Shown in pieces: positions 1-7,361 of a stretch of DNA of 11,413 bases. The position numbers and the translations under genes are program-made. The DNA lies in the NCBI GenBank assembly GCA_030637925.1, contig DAOWFR010000088.1:1-11413 (forward strand), written 5' to 3'. How positions within the stretch are numbered: position 1 is the stretch's first letter; each line of letters starts with the position of its first letter. This DNA comes from Methanobacteriota archaeon (lineage in GTDB: Archaea > Nanobdellota > Nanobdellia > Woesearchaeales > SM23-78). The notes under the pieces are model-generated. The model had not been told where the DNA came from. It was given only the letters and a program-made list of their open reading frames with translations, and ran no database searches.

Positions 1-30
1 ATGGGGTTCTTGGAAGGAAAACAAAAATGA
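1..30 (+). CDS. C-terminal end of an upstream gene (partial)
   Basis: Frame 1 is open from the first base to a TGA at 28-30, encoding the residues GFLEGKQK before the stop. The stop overlaps the start of the next gene as ATGA, the same coupling seen twice elsewhere in this window, which is the main reason to accept it. Only about nine codons are visible, so no family can be assigned. Because the next gene resembles phosphonoacetaldehyde reductase, phosphonopyruvate decarboxylase would be a natural upstream partner, but that is a guess. The ATG at base 1 is simply an internal codon. Confidence 0.45.
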   Translation: MGFLEGKQK

Positions 31-1181
31 ATCAACAAGAATATTTAGGTAGAGGGAGTATACATAATCTAAAAAATATTCTAGAAGAACATGCTCCTTC
101 ATCAATATTTTTAGTAACAGGTAGAAATTCTTATGAGACTTGTGGAGCAAAAAAGACTATTGAGCCAATGCTTGACTCCTACAAACATGTTAGGTTTTAT
201 GATTTTAGTACAAATCCAAAATTAAAGGATATAGAAAAAGGCATCTCATTATTCAGGGAAAACCAGTGTGACTTTGTTATTGCTGTTGGCGGAGGCAGTG
301 TAATTGATGTTGCAAAGTCAGTAAATGTTCTTGGGTCTAACAAAGCAAACCCTCTAGATTATGTTACTAAAAAAGAAAAAATAACTAATAAAGGAAAGCC
401 CTTTGTTGCTATTCCTACAACAGCTGGCTCTGGAAGCGAAGCAACACACTTTGCAGTTATATATATTGATAAGACAAAGTACTCTCTTGCTCATGAATTC
501 ATTCTACCAGACTACTGCATTGTTGATCCTGTTTTCACAGATAATCTTCCTCCAGACATAACTGCTTCTACAGGTATAGATGCACTTGGCCAAGCCATTG
601 AGTCTTACTGGTGCATTAACTCAACAGAGGAATCCAAGGAATGTGCTGCAAAAGCAATTCCTCTTATCATGGACAACTTGAAAAAAGCAGTTAATAGTGT
701 TAATAATCCTTCTGAAAAATCAAGAGAAGCAAGGGACGCAATGGCACTTGCAGCTCATCTAGCAGGAAAAGCCATAAATATATCCAAGACAACAGCGAGT
801 CATGCAATATCTTATCCTATAACTTCTTTCTTTAATATTCCTCATGGACACGCTGTAGGATTAACCCTGCCTTCCATGATAGAATACAATGCTGATGTGA
901 GTGAAAAAGATTTGTTGGATAAACGCGGAGTTAAATATGTTAAAAATACTATAAAAGAAATTGTTGAAATGATAGGAGCAAAAACATCAAGTGAAGCCAA
1001 GGAGAAACTAACTTTTTTAATGCAGGATATAGGATTAAAAACAGCCCTAAACGAACTTGGCTTGCAAAAAAGTGATTTAGATATTATAATAAAGAACGGC
1101 TTTAACCCTGAAAGGGTTAAGAATAATCCAAGACAGCTTACATCAAAACAGCTCAAAGAGATTTTAGAACATTTATTATAA
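27..1181 (+). CDS. Iron-containing alcohol dehydrogenase, phosphonoacetaldehyde reductase-like
   Basis: A 384-residue protein of normal length for group III Fe-dependent alcohol dehydrogenases: N-terminal dinucleotide-binding domain with GGGSVIDVAK (residues 88-97), then PTTAGSGSEAT (130-140), and a helical metal-binding domain. Expected metal ligands are D185, H259 and H273; the usual second ligand (His in DALxHAIE) is Gln189, in the motif GIDALGQAIESYW. From memory, DALxQAIESYW together with the segment around KYSLAHEFILPDY is typical of phosphonoacetaldehyde reductases (PhpC-like), which make 2-hydroxyethylphosphonate from phosphonoacetaldehyde with NAD(P)H. The start is supported by AAGG at 14-17, nine bases upstream, and by the ATGA overlap with the preceding gene. 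The neighbouring GT-B transferase suggests glycan decoration. Fold and family are firm; the exact substrate is inferred. A Kdo/nonulosonate C8-type oxidase (KdnB-like) is an alternative. Confidence 0.88.
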   Translation: MNQQEYLGRGSIHNLKNILEEHAPSSIFLVTGRNSYETCGAKKTIEPMLDSYKHVRFYDFSTNPKLKDIEKGISLFRENQCDFVIAVGGGSVIDVAKSVNVLGSNKANPLDYVTKKEKITNKGKPFVAIPTTAGSGSEATHFAVIYIDKTKYSLAHEFILPDYCIVDPVFTDNLPPDITASTGIDALGQAIESYWCINSTEESKECAAKAIPLIMDNLKKAVNSVNNPSEKSREARDAMALAAHLAGKAINISKTTASHAISYPITSFFNIPHGHAVGLTLPSMIEYNADVSEKDLLDKRGVKYVKNTIKEIVEMIGAKTSSEAKEKLTFLMQDIGLKTALNELGLQKSDLDIIIKNGFNPERVKNNPRQLTSKQLKEILEHLL

Positions 1182-1183
1182 GA

Positions 1184-1191
1184 TTTATATA
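1184..1191 (+). promoter_or_regulatory. Candidate TATA box for the GT-B transferase gene
   Basis: TTTATATA starts two bases after the upstream stop codon. Its centre is about 29 bases before the ATG at 1217, the spacing of a leaderless or nearly leaderless archaeal transcript, and no Shine-Dalgarno sequence precedes that ATG. The AT-rich background weakens the case. Confidence 0.4.
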
Positions 1192-1216
1192 CAGGTATTT
1201 TGATTAACCATCTGAA

Positions 1217-3217
1217 ATGACGGTTTCACAAAATCTTTTAATAGATGCGATATCTGGATTAGTATTTCATAACCCTTTTAAATGTGTAAAGAATAAAAAT
1301 TACATAATGAAGAGATTATCTTTTTTACATAAAAGAAACAAATCCAAAGTAGAGGGTTTGGTAGATAAAGATATTATTTATTTAGATGATTTTGGAGTGG
1401 AGGTCAAAGAGAAAAACAATGTTAAATTCTACCTAAATAAGATTTTAGATAAAGCCAAACAAGATACACGTAATTATAGATTAGATAAGATCCAGAAATG
1501 GGCTTTTACAAAAAACATTGAAAATAAGAGTTTTGCAGAGCATCTAATTTTCCAAGGGAAGAGCTTGTGGTATCCTGTAGAATATTTCCTCCATTGTGAC
1601 ACCCCTCTTCTTGATTACAACCCTCCTATCGCTAGAATCCTTCTTTACATTGATTGTGTTAAGGATATAATAAAAGAAAAAAAACCTAAACAAATAATTA
1701 TTGAAAATAACAAAACCTGTTTTAACAGAATCGTTATTAAAGTTTGCAAAGATGAAAAAATAAAAATAACTAATTTGAATCTTAAAGAACAAAAAAGAAG
1801 CCTTTCAAGCAAAATCACAAACAACAGCTTAATTATTAGAAATTATATTAAAGGCAGGATTCTTCTTAGAAGAATAATTGGAAAGGTTTTCTGTAAGAAG
1901 ACAAAATCAAAGGATATCCTGATTCTAACAAGCGACAGGCTAAGCAATAAAGAAAATATCTCTGATTATTATTGGGGTTCAATTGTTAAAGAATTAAATA
2001 AGAAAGGAATGAATTATAAAATGGTTGAATACGACAGAATCGATTCCTTAAATAGCCTTAAGCAGGTTAGGAAGAGGTACTTTCCACAAAAATATGATGC
2101 CCAGTTCATAGGAACATATTATGACAGGAACACTATTAGAAATGCAAAGAAAATGATTAGTTTTCTAAGAGAAAAATTTGAGGTGTTGGATAAAAGAAAA
2201 GATTTTAGAGAAAGCTTTAATTATAAAGGAATAAAATTCTATGATTTAATAAGGCCAAGAATTAAAAAAATATTTCTTACTTACTCACACTATCTGGCTA
2301 ATGTTTACGCTATAAATAAATCTGTTATTGAAAAAGAAAAACCATGTACTATTTTAATAGACCATGAGAAAAATTATTATGGAAGAGCATTGGTAACAGA
2401 AGCAAATCTCAAAAAAATATTCTCCTTCGCCTTTGAAGGGGAATTGGTTTATGAAAATAATCCCTATCTAACCCAAGTTCCCATAAAGGGAATACTTAAT
2501 AAGCAAAGTCCTTTGTGGAGGCCGATTCCTGACAAGAAATTCTTGTGGGGTGAATACACAAAAGAATGGTACCAAAAAAGGAATTATTTTCCTACAAGTA
2601 ATCTCAAAGTTATTGGCGCCCCAAAGTATGATTCTCTTAGCACATTAAATGAGGAGGATAAACAAAAAATAAGAAGAAAATATGGTATTAAGAAAGATGA
2701 GAAGCTAGTAATAATTATAACTGCAGATTCACCTCTTGAAAACAAATATTTAAGCTCAATATTTAAGAGTTTAAGCGCTGCTAAAAAATTAGGAGTAGTC
2801 GTAAAGATGCATCCAAACGATCCCGCCTTAAACAAAAAAAGGATAGAAGCAATGATTAAAAAGTTTCATATTAAAGGAGTGGCTGTAAGTAATGAAAACA
2901 TCAGCAAATTAATACACGCTTCTGACATAGTAATAACCTATGCTTCAACCCTTGTTTACGAGTGTATATTATTAAATAAAAAGACTGTCTTGGTTAGTTT
3001 ATTTGGAAATTTAGACACAGCACAACCTTATGTCAAAGAAGGCTTAATTAAACTATGTATGAATTCTTATGAATCAAACAATGAAATAAGAAATTGTTTA
3101 TTCAAGAATAAGCAAATGAACAACAATTTAAGAAGAAGATTCATAAAAGAATATCTATACTCTGACGATGACAGAGCAAGTGAAAGAGCAGTGAACGAAA
3201 TTATTAGAATTAGCTAA
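1217..3217 (+). CDS. GT-B-fold glycosyl/glycerophosphotransferase-like surface glycan enzyme
   Basis: A 666-residue, Lys-rich cytoplasmic-type protein with no signal peptide or clear membrane segment. The C-terminal third has the layout of the nucleotide-sugar-binding half of GT-B enzymes: KVIGAPKYD near residue 470, a strand at about 498-503, KMHPND at 530-535 and SDIVITYASTLVYE at 569-582. The KxHP and SD-x-VIT-x-xST-x-xxE pattern is shared by CDP-glycerol glycerophosphotransferases, capsule transferases and related GT-B proteins. The first ~330 residues are divergent and I recognise no family there. It follows the dehydrogenase by 35 bases and may be co-transcribed or use its own TATA box. 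Its last 8 bases overlap the end of the convergent gmhA-like gene. A role in building or decorating a surface polymer is likely; donor and acceptor are unknown. Transfer of a CDP-activated phosphonate is possible but speculative. Confidence 0.72.
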   Translation: MTVSQNLLIDAISGLVFHNPFKCVKNKNYIMKRLSFLHKRNKSKVEGLVDKDIIYLDDFGVEVKEKNNVKFYLNKILDKAKQDTRNYRLDKIQKWAFTKNIENKSFAEHLIFQGKSLWYPVEYFLHCDTPLLDYNPPIARILLYIDCVKDIIKEKKPKQIIIENNKTCFNRIVIKVCKDEKIKITNLNLKEQKRSLSSKITNNSLIIRNYIKGRILLRRIIGKVFCKKTKSKDILILTSDRLSNKENISDYYWGSIVKELNKKGMNYKMVEYDRIDSLNSLKQVRKRYFPQKYDAQFIGTYYDRNTIRNAKKMISFLREKFEVLDKRKDFRESFNYKGIKFYDLIRPRIKKIFLTYSHYLANVYAINKSVIEKEKPCTILIDHEKNYYGRALVTEANLKKIFSFAFEGELVYENNPYLTQVPIKGILNKQSPLWRPIPDKKFLWGEYTKEWYQKRNYFPTSNLKVIGAPKYDSLSTLNEEDKQKIRRKYGIKKDEKLVIIITADSPLENKYLSSIFKSLSAAKKLGVVVKMHPNDPALNKKRIEAMIKKFHIKGVAVSNENISKLIHASDIVITYASTLVYECILLNKKTVLVSLFGNLDTAQPYVKEGLIKLCMNSYESNNEIRNCLFKNKQMNNNLRRRFIKEYLYSDDDRASERAVNEIIRIS

Positions 3218-3767
3218 AAAACCTTTTCTCAACTAATTCACATAAGATGTGAATAATCATTATGTGTGCTTCCTGTATCCTGGGTGTATTGTTTGATTTT
3301 ACAATAACACTGACATCAGCCAGTTTTTTTATTTCTCCGCCTTTATTTCCTAAAAGAGAAACTGTTTTCACATTCATTTCCTTGGCTTTTTTCATAGCGC
3401 TAATAATATTTTTAGAATTACCACTGGTGCTTATTCCAATAAGTATATCATCTTTATTTCCAAGAGCTTCTACTTGCCTTTCAAACACAGAATCAAAATC
3501 ATAATCATTGCTCCAAGCAGTTATAATTGAGGTATTAGTCGTCAAAGCAATACAAGCCAAAGGTTTTCTTTCTAATTTAAATCTTCCAACTAATTCTCCT
3601 GCCATGTGCTGAGCATCTGCTGCAGAACCTCCATTACCACAAATTAATATTTTACCCTTATTTTCATAACAATTAATTATTGAATCTGCTGTTTTCTGAA
3701 TATCATCAGTTAGCTCATAAACACTTTCTTTAACTTTAATACTTTCATCTATAATTGGTTTTATCAT
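3210..3767 (-). CDS. gmhA: Phosphoheptose isomerase (sedoheptulose 7-phosphate isomerase)
   Basis: A full-length 185-residue SIS-domain protein. GmhA converts sedoheptulose 7-phosphate to D-glycero-D-manno-heptose 7-phosphate, the first step to nucleotide-activated heptose. The diagnostic motif CGNGGSAADAQHMAGELVGRF lies at residues 43-63, the phosphate-binding STSGNS at 113-118, and RIQEAHIMIIH at 163-173. The four zinc/catalytic positions known from the E. coli enzyme (His, Glu, Gln, His) map to H54, E58, Q165 and H173, all present. Its ATG overlaps the stop of the radical SAM gene as ATGA, so it is the last gene of the minus-strand run. The following steps (heptose kinase, phosphatase, nucleotidyltransferase) are not in view. 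It could act on another ketose phosphate, but the intact motifs make GmhA chemistry likely. Confidence 0.92.
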   Translation of the reverse strand: MIKPIIDESIKVKESVYELTDDIQKTADSIINCYENKGKILICGNGGSAADAQHMAGELVGRFKLERKPLACIALTTNTSIITAWSNDYDFDSVFERQVEALGNKDDILIGISTSGNSKNIISAMKKAKEMNVKTVSLLGNKGGEIKKLADVSVIVKSNNTPRIQEAHIMIIHILCELVEKRFFS

Positions 3768-4627
3768 TTTTTACCAAATATTTGCTTTTCATCTACTTTT
3801 TTTTTGGTTTTACTTCTGTAATCATAACCTGTTGGAACGCCCCAAAAATGGCAGTATGAGCATAAAGGAACTTTGTCTCTTCTGCCTTGCTTGTGGTATT
3901 CCAACCATTTCATTCTTTTTTCACTATTCCAGATCTCCTCTAAAGATTGTTTATTTGCATCACCTATAACCCCCAGGCCTTTTGGATCAAATCTTACACA
4001 AATCGAAACCTTGCCATGAGAATTAATAGCCATATGATTTAAAAAATCTAAACATATGCCTACCTCTGGGATTGTTGGATCTCTTTTTTTATAATTGAAA
4101 CTGCCTAGAGGTGCATGGAGAATTCTTCTAGTAATAGTACAACCAAATTTTTCATACCTTGATGAATCTACATCTCCGTTTAACCTAAATACCACCTGGG
4201 GTTTTCGGTCGCCTTTGAGCCTGAGGAACTCTTTTATTGTCTTGTATTGCTCATCTGCCTCAGGGTCATTCTCAAGAATAGAAATAGTTATTGTATCCAG
4301 GTTATCTATTATTTCATCTGCTTTTTCAACCAGGAGTTTACCATTTGTTACAATATTTGTTATCTGTCTATGAAATAGCTTCACAGCCTCACCAAATTTC
4401 GGGTATAGTGTGCCTTCGCCATTGTTGTGCAACTGAACCATAATGTTTGGCGGTAATTGCTTTGCTATCTTTTTTACTAATTCAAAATCCATGTCTCCAT
4501 ACTTTAATGTAAGCTCTGGATAGTCACGTTCAATCCTTCTTCTTCCGCAACACCAGCAATTCTTGTTACACCTGCTGGTAAGCTCAACATTTACAGTACT
4601 TAATCCATTAAGATTGTATTTTTCCAT
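3764..4627 (-). CDS. Radical SAM protein with SPASM/twitch-like C-terminus
   Basis: A 287-residue radical SAM enzyme using the start at 4627. The [4Fe-4S]-SAM motif C20-x3-C24-x2-C27 follows VNVELTSRC, and HNNGEGTLYP (67-76) and TNG (94-96) fit the radical SAM barrel. The C-terminus has C192-x12-G-x4-C210 and C256-x2-C259, four cysteines able to hold one auxiliary cluster. The later cysteines of a complete SPASM domain are missing, so it is a reduced, twitch-like form. I chose 4627 over the longer open frame to 4717 because GGGAG lies 9 bases upstream, the methyltransferase stop is only 4 bases away, and the extra 30 residues would overlap that gene and look unrelated. It lies between a methyltransferase and gmhA. 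It may oxidise, epimerise or otherwise modify a sugar or attached group; substrate unknown. Confidence 0.87.
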   Translation of the reverse strand: MEKYNLNGLSTVNVELTSRCNKNCWCCGRRRIERDYPELTLKYGDMDFELVKKIAKQLPPNIMVQLHNNGEGTLYPKFGEAVKLFHRQITNIVTNGKLLVEKADEIIDNLDTITISILENDPEADEQYKTIKEFLRLKGDRKPQVVFRLNGDVDSSRYEKFGCTITRRILHAPLGSFNYKKRDPTIPEVGICLDFLNHMAINSHGKVSICVRFDPKGLGVIGDANKQSLEEIWNSEKRMKWLEYHKQGRRDKVPLCSYCHFWGVPTGYDYRSKTKKKVDEKQIFGKK

Positions 4628-4631
4628 TTTT

Positions 4632-5588
4632 TTAATCTCCCATGTTTTTTTTTCTTCCAATAAAAGAAATATTAGACGTAATTTTAAGCCTTGCCAGCAT
4701 TTCTTTGTACTCAACATTCATCCTTTGTATAAAAGCGTTCAACTCTTTCTTTTTATATGACTCAAGATTTTTTCGCAAACAAAATTTAGGTAGTGAAAGA
4801 CCTGGCAAATAATCACCCTGAGGAGCATCAACACTAATCCAATGCATATGATTTAATACATTATAATCTTGAGTAAAAAAGATCTGGCCGTTAAAGCCTG
4901 CTTTGCTCATTAAAGTATTAAGGCTTTTTTCAGTAAAATACCATAAATGAGCTACATGAAAATAAAAGTTCTGGTGGTTAGGCAGATCGTACGCATGAAG
5001 AAGAGCATCATAAAGATTAGGAACTTCTATATATATAATCCCACTAGGCCTTAAATATTTCATAATCCTTTTAATGAAATGATAAGGGTCTTTAACATGT
5101 TCTAATACTTGAAACAAACAAATTACATCAAACATTTTATCGTCTAAATCAGCATCTTCAATATCAACATCAAAAACCTTACATGAACACTTTTCAGAAG
5201 CAAAATGTGCTGACTTTGAATCGTAATCAATACCCACAACTTCTTTAACGTATTTCTTAATATGGAACAAAAACATCCCCGCTGAACAGCCAATGTCTAA
5301 CAGCCTCATTTTTTTTGTAAGGAACTTTTTTATAAGTTTAATTCTATCCTCTTGAAAATTTGAATATATATTGAAAAGCTCTTCAGGAGTTGAAACCTTA
5401 TCAAGTTTGGGTTTGAATTTTTTTCTATAAGTTTTTTCATAGAATTTTTTTAACTCCGCCTCTGAACGCTTATCATCCAGAACACCCAGCTCGCATTCTT
5501 TGCAGTAGTATACATTTCTCTTCTCCCCCATTCGCAATCTATTCGCAATAACAAATGAAGTGTTTTTATTACACAACGGACATTTCAT
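4632..5588 (-). CDS. Zinc-ribbon class I SAM-dependent methyltransferase
   Basis: A 318-residue protein. The N-terminus has a small zinc ribbon, C3-x2-C6 and C29-x2-C32. This is followed by a class I methyltransferase domain: motif I LLDIGCSAG at 96-104, VVGIDYD ending motif II near 117-123, FDVICLFQVLEHVKDP at 153-168, and a post-motif strand IIYIEVPN. The EH after the VL is typical of the Methyltransf_11/23 type found in glycan and antibiotic clusters. Zinc-ribbon-plus-methyltransferase proteins are often sugar C-, N- or O-methyltransferases, from family knowledge. The start is strongly supported by GGAGG five bases upstream and by an ATGA overlap with the VOC gene; the stop is 4 bases from the radical SAM start. 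Translation of all three is probably coupled. The substrate is likely a nucleotide sugar or a glycan, but is not determined. Confidence 0.87.
   Translation of the reverse strand: MKCPLCNKNTSFVIANRLRMGEKRNVYYCKECELGVLDDKRSEAELKKFYEKTYRKKFKPKLDKVSTPEELFNIYSNFQEDRIKLIKKFLTKKMRLLDIGCSAGMFLFHIKKYVKEVVGIDYDSKSAHFASEKCSCKVFDVDIEDADLDDKMFDVICLFQVLEHVKDPYHFIKRIMKYLRPSGIIYIEVPNLYDALLHAYDLPNHQNFYFHVAHLWYFTEKSLNTLMSKAGFNGQIFFTQDYNVLNHMHWISVDAPQGDYLPGLSLPKFCLRKNLESYKKKELNAFIQRMNVEYKEMLARLKITSNISFIGRKKNMGD
4637..4641 (-). promoter_or_regulatory. Ribosome binding site that decides the radical SAM start
   Basis: GGGAG on the minus strand lies inside the last codons of the methyltransferase gene, 9 bases before the ATG at 4627. 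It favours this start over the upstream in-frame ATG at 4717. Confidence 0.6.
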
Positions 5589-6025
5589 TTTTCCTCCTTC
5601 AAAACCTCAACAAGTTCTATAAAAGTTCCGTCAGGATCTCTGCAAAATGCTACTTTGGCATAGCCGTCTGGAGATATTTTGGGACTAGAATTAAAAACCA
5701 CTCCTTTTTTTGTTAATTTATTATAAAGTTCATCAATATTTTCAACTGTAAAAGCTACATGTGAACATCCTATTTCAGTAATACCCCTTTTCTTAGGCTT
5801 CTCTGGATGTGACTTGAAATAAAGAAGCTCTATTAAATTACCATCATGTGCTTCCATCTTTACTGTTCTAAGAGAAGTATTTTTAAGAGATAAGATGGTA
5901 TCAATAAAATCTGATGGTTCATTTGTATCCTTAACTACTTTTAATCCTAGCATATCCTTATAAAAACAAAGCGCCTTATCTAGGTCACTTACAACAATTC
6001 CAATATGTCTAATAGTTTTCATCAT
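5585..6025 (-). CDS. VOC-family (glyoxalase/epimerase-fold) metalloprotein
   Basis: A 146-residue protein with two beta-alpha-beta-beta-beta repeats of the vicinal oxygen chelate fold. The four metal positions are visible: H7 (RHIGIVV), E66 (NLIELL), H89 (CSHVAF) and E137 (FIELVE), so a working divalent-metal site is expected. RDPDGTFIELVE is the classic end of the second repeat. Length and motifs resemble glyoxalase I and methylmalonyl-CoA epimerase; families of this fold also isomerise, epimerise or cleave sugar-derived compounds. Placed between an aminotransferase and a methyltransferase gene, it probably acts on a glycan precursor, though detoxification of dicarbonyls is possible. Start choice: ATGATG gives two adjacent starts (6025, 6022) with no Shine-Dalgarno sequence. 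The 78-base gap upstream may contain its own promoter. The stop overlaps the next start as ATGA. Confidence 0.85.
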   Translation of the reverse strand: MMKTIRHIGIVVSDLDKALCFYKDMLGLKVVKDTNEPSDFIDTILSLKNTSLRTVKMEAHDGNLIELLYFKSHPEKPKKRGITEIGCSHVAFTVENIDELYNKLTKKGVVFNSSPKISPDGYAKVAFCRDPDGTFIELVEVLKEEK

Positions 6026-6103
6026 AATCTATAAAATAGATTTTTTTATTATTTTATTAATTAAATAATCTAAATGGTTTTCATAAGGGTTTGGGATAAA
6101 TAA
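6026..6103 (-). promoter_or_regulatory. AT-rich gap with possible internal promoter
   Basis: This 78-base gap is the longest inside the minus-strand run and is almost pure A/T, including TTTAATTAATAAAAT on the minus strand (about 6053-6067), roughly 28-42 bases before the VOC start. It could be a TATA element for a second transcript starting near 6025-6030. The composition makes TATA-like strings common, so support is weak. Confidence 0.3.
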
Positions 6104-7348
6104 TTACGCTTTATTCTTTTCATTTACTTCTATAATATTCTTTCTTATTATTTCGAGACCATTAAGCAAATCTTTTTTAGAAATGTTTAAAGGAGGGCCG
6201 ATTTTTATTGTCCCTTTACGTGTTCTTACTATCATTAATCCGTTGCCTATACATTTCATAGTTACATCATCACAATAATCATAATCTTTAAAATGAATTG
6301 CGGATAGCAAACCTTTTCCAGTTACAAGAGTAATTTCATTAGGAAATTCTTCTTTTAATTTACGTAAATAATTCATCATTACTTCTCCTTTTCTGAGTAT
6401 TTCATTTTCATCTAGTTTTTCTAATTCTTCTAAATTAGCCAAACCCGCGGCCATACACAAAGTATTCCCCGAATGGGTCCCGCTTATTAAAGATTTTCCG
6501 TCTAAAGCACTCATAACATCTCCTCTTCCGATAACTGCAGATAAAGGCAAGCTAGAACTAATTCCTTTTCCACAGATTACTAAATCTGGTTTAATATTAT
6601 AATGTTGGTGGCAAAATAACTTCCCAGTTCTCTTAAATCCAGACTGGATTTCGTCACAAATCATTAATACTTTATTTTCTTTACACCATTTTTCTAATTC
6701 TAAGATATACTTTTTCGGATAAAAATAAGCCGCCCATCCTTGATAACCTTCAAAAATAATTGCTGCAATATCAGTAGCAGTACAATTTTCTTTTTGCATT
6801 ACTTCTTTAATATCTTTATAAAAACTTCTTTCATTATCTAAGGGAAAAGGCAGTAATCCTTTTGGCCCATTTAGTTTATTAATTTCAGTAGTTGAACCGT
6901 GATAACATCCTATAAAAGATATAATTTTGTTTTTTCCAGTATATTCTCTGGCTAATTTTATTGCACTTTCAACAGCTATTGAACCTTCACAAAATACGGC
7001 ACATTTTTCTAAGTAATCTGGAGTAATTTCAATTATTTTATCTATAAATTTCCTTCTTATATCTGTTGGAAATGCAAAAGCAAACCATAATTCATTATCT
7101 AACTGTTCTTTTATTCTTTTTTTTACATGCTCATTGGAATGTCCTATGTTTGTAACAAAAATCCCTGAAGTAAAATCAATATATTTATTTCCTTTATCAT
7201 CCCAAACAAACCAATCTTTTGCTCTTGCCCATTTAAGAGGAAAAGTATCCTTCATTGTATCTGGTTCATATTTAGAATATATCTTACTCATGTCTTGTTT
7301 TTCAATACATTTCTTTTCTTTTTTATCAATGGGTATATTATGCCTCAT
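6104..7348 (-). CDS. Class III PLP-dependent aminotransferase
   Basis: A 414-residue, full-length fold-type I aminotransferase of class III (the acetylornithine, GABA and glutamate-1-semialdehyde group). Visible landmarks: FTSGIFVTNIGH (59-70), FCEGSIAVESAIKLARE (119-135) that binds the phosphate, CYHGST (148-153), DEIQSGFKRTG (232-242) with PLP-ring Asp232, and the Schiff-base lysine K261 in VICGKGISSSLPLSA; T291 follows in THSGN. It moves an amino group between an amino donor and an aldehyde or ketone. It follows the cytidylyltransferase stop by 13 bases, with GAGG seven bases before the ATG. In this setting it probably aminates a sugar, a nonulosonate or a side-chain aldehyde. A phosphonoacetaldehyde substrate (giving aminoethylphosphonate) is also possible given the dehydrogenase at 27. 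An in-frame ATG at residue 20 is a weaker alternative start. Confidence 0.9.
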   Translation of the reverse strand: MRHNIPIDKKEKKCIEKQDMSKIYSKYEPDTMKDTFPLKWARAKDWFVWDDKGNKYIDFTSGIFVTNIGHSNEHVKKRIKEQLDNELWFAFAFPTDIRRKFIDKIIEITPDYLEKCAVFCEGSIAVESAIKLAREYTGKNKIISFIGCYHGSTTEINKLNGPKGLLPFPLDNERSFYKDIKEVMQKENCTATDIAAIIFEGYQGWAAYFYPKKYILELEKWCKENKVLMICDEIQSGFKRTGKLFCHQHYNIKPDLVICGKGISSSLPLSAVIGRGDVMSALDGKSLISGTHSGNTLCMAAGLANLEELEKLDENEILRKGEVMMNYLRKLKEEFPNEITLVTGKGLLSAIHFKDYDYCDDVTMKCIGNGLMIVRTRKGTIKIGPPLNISKKDLLNGLEIIRKNIIEVNEKNKA

Positions 7349-7361
7349 CTTTATGCCTCGT

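Noticed and set aside
842..1156. Minus-strand open frame inside the alcohol dehydrogenase
   Set aside because: Shadow of a strongly conserved gene; no family features in the translation.
4628..4717. Longer start for the radical SAM gene at 4717
   Set aside because: The added residues overlap the methyltransferase gene in another frame and do not resemble radical SAM N-termini; the GGGAG site before 4627 gives a better start.
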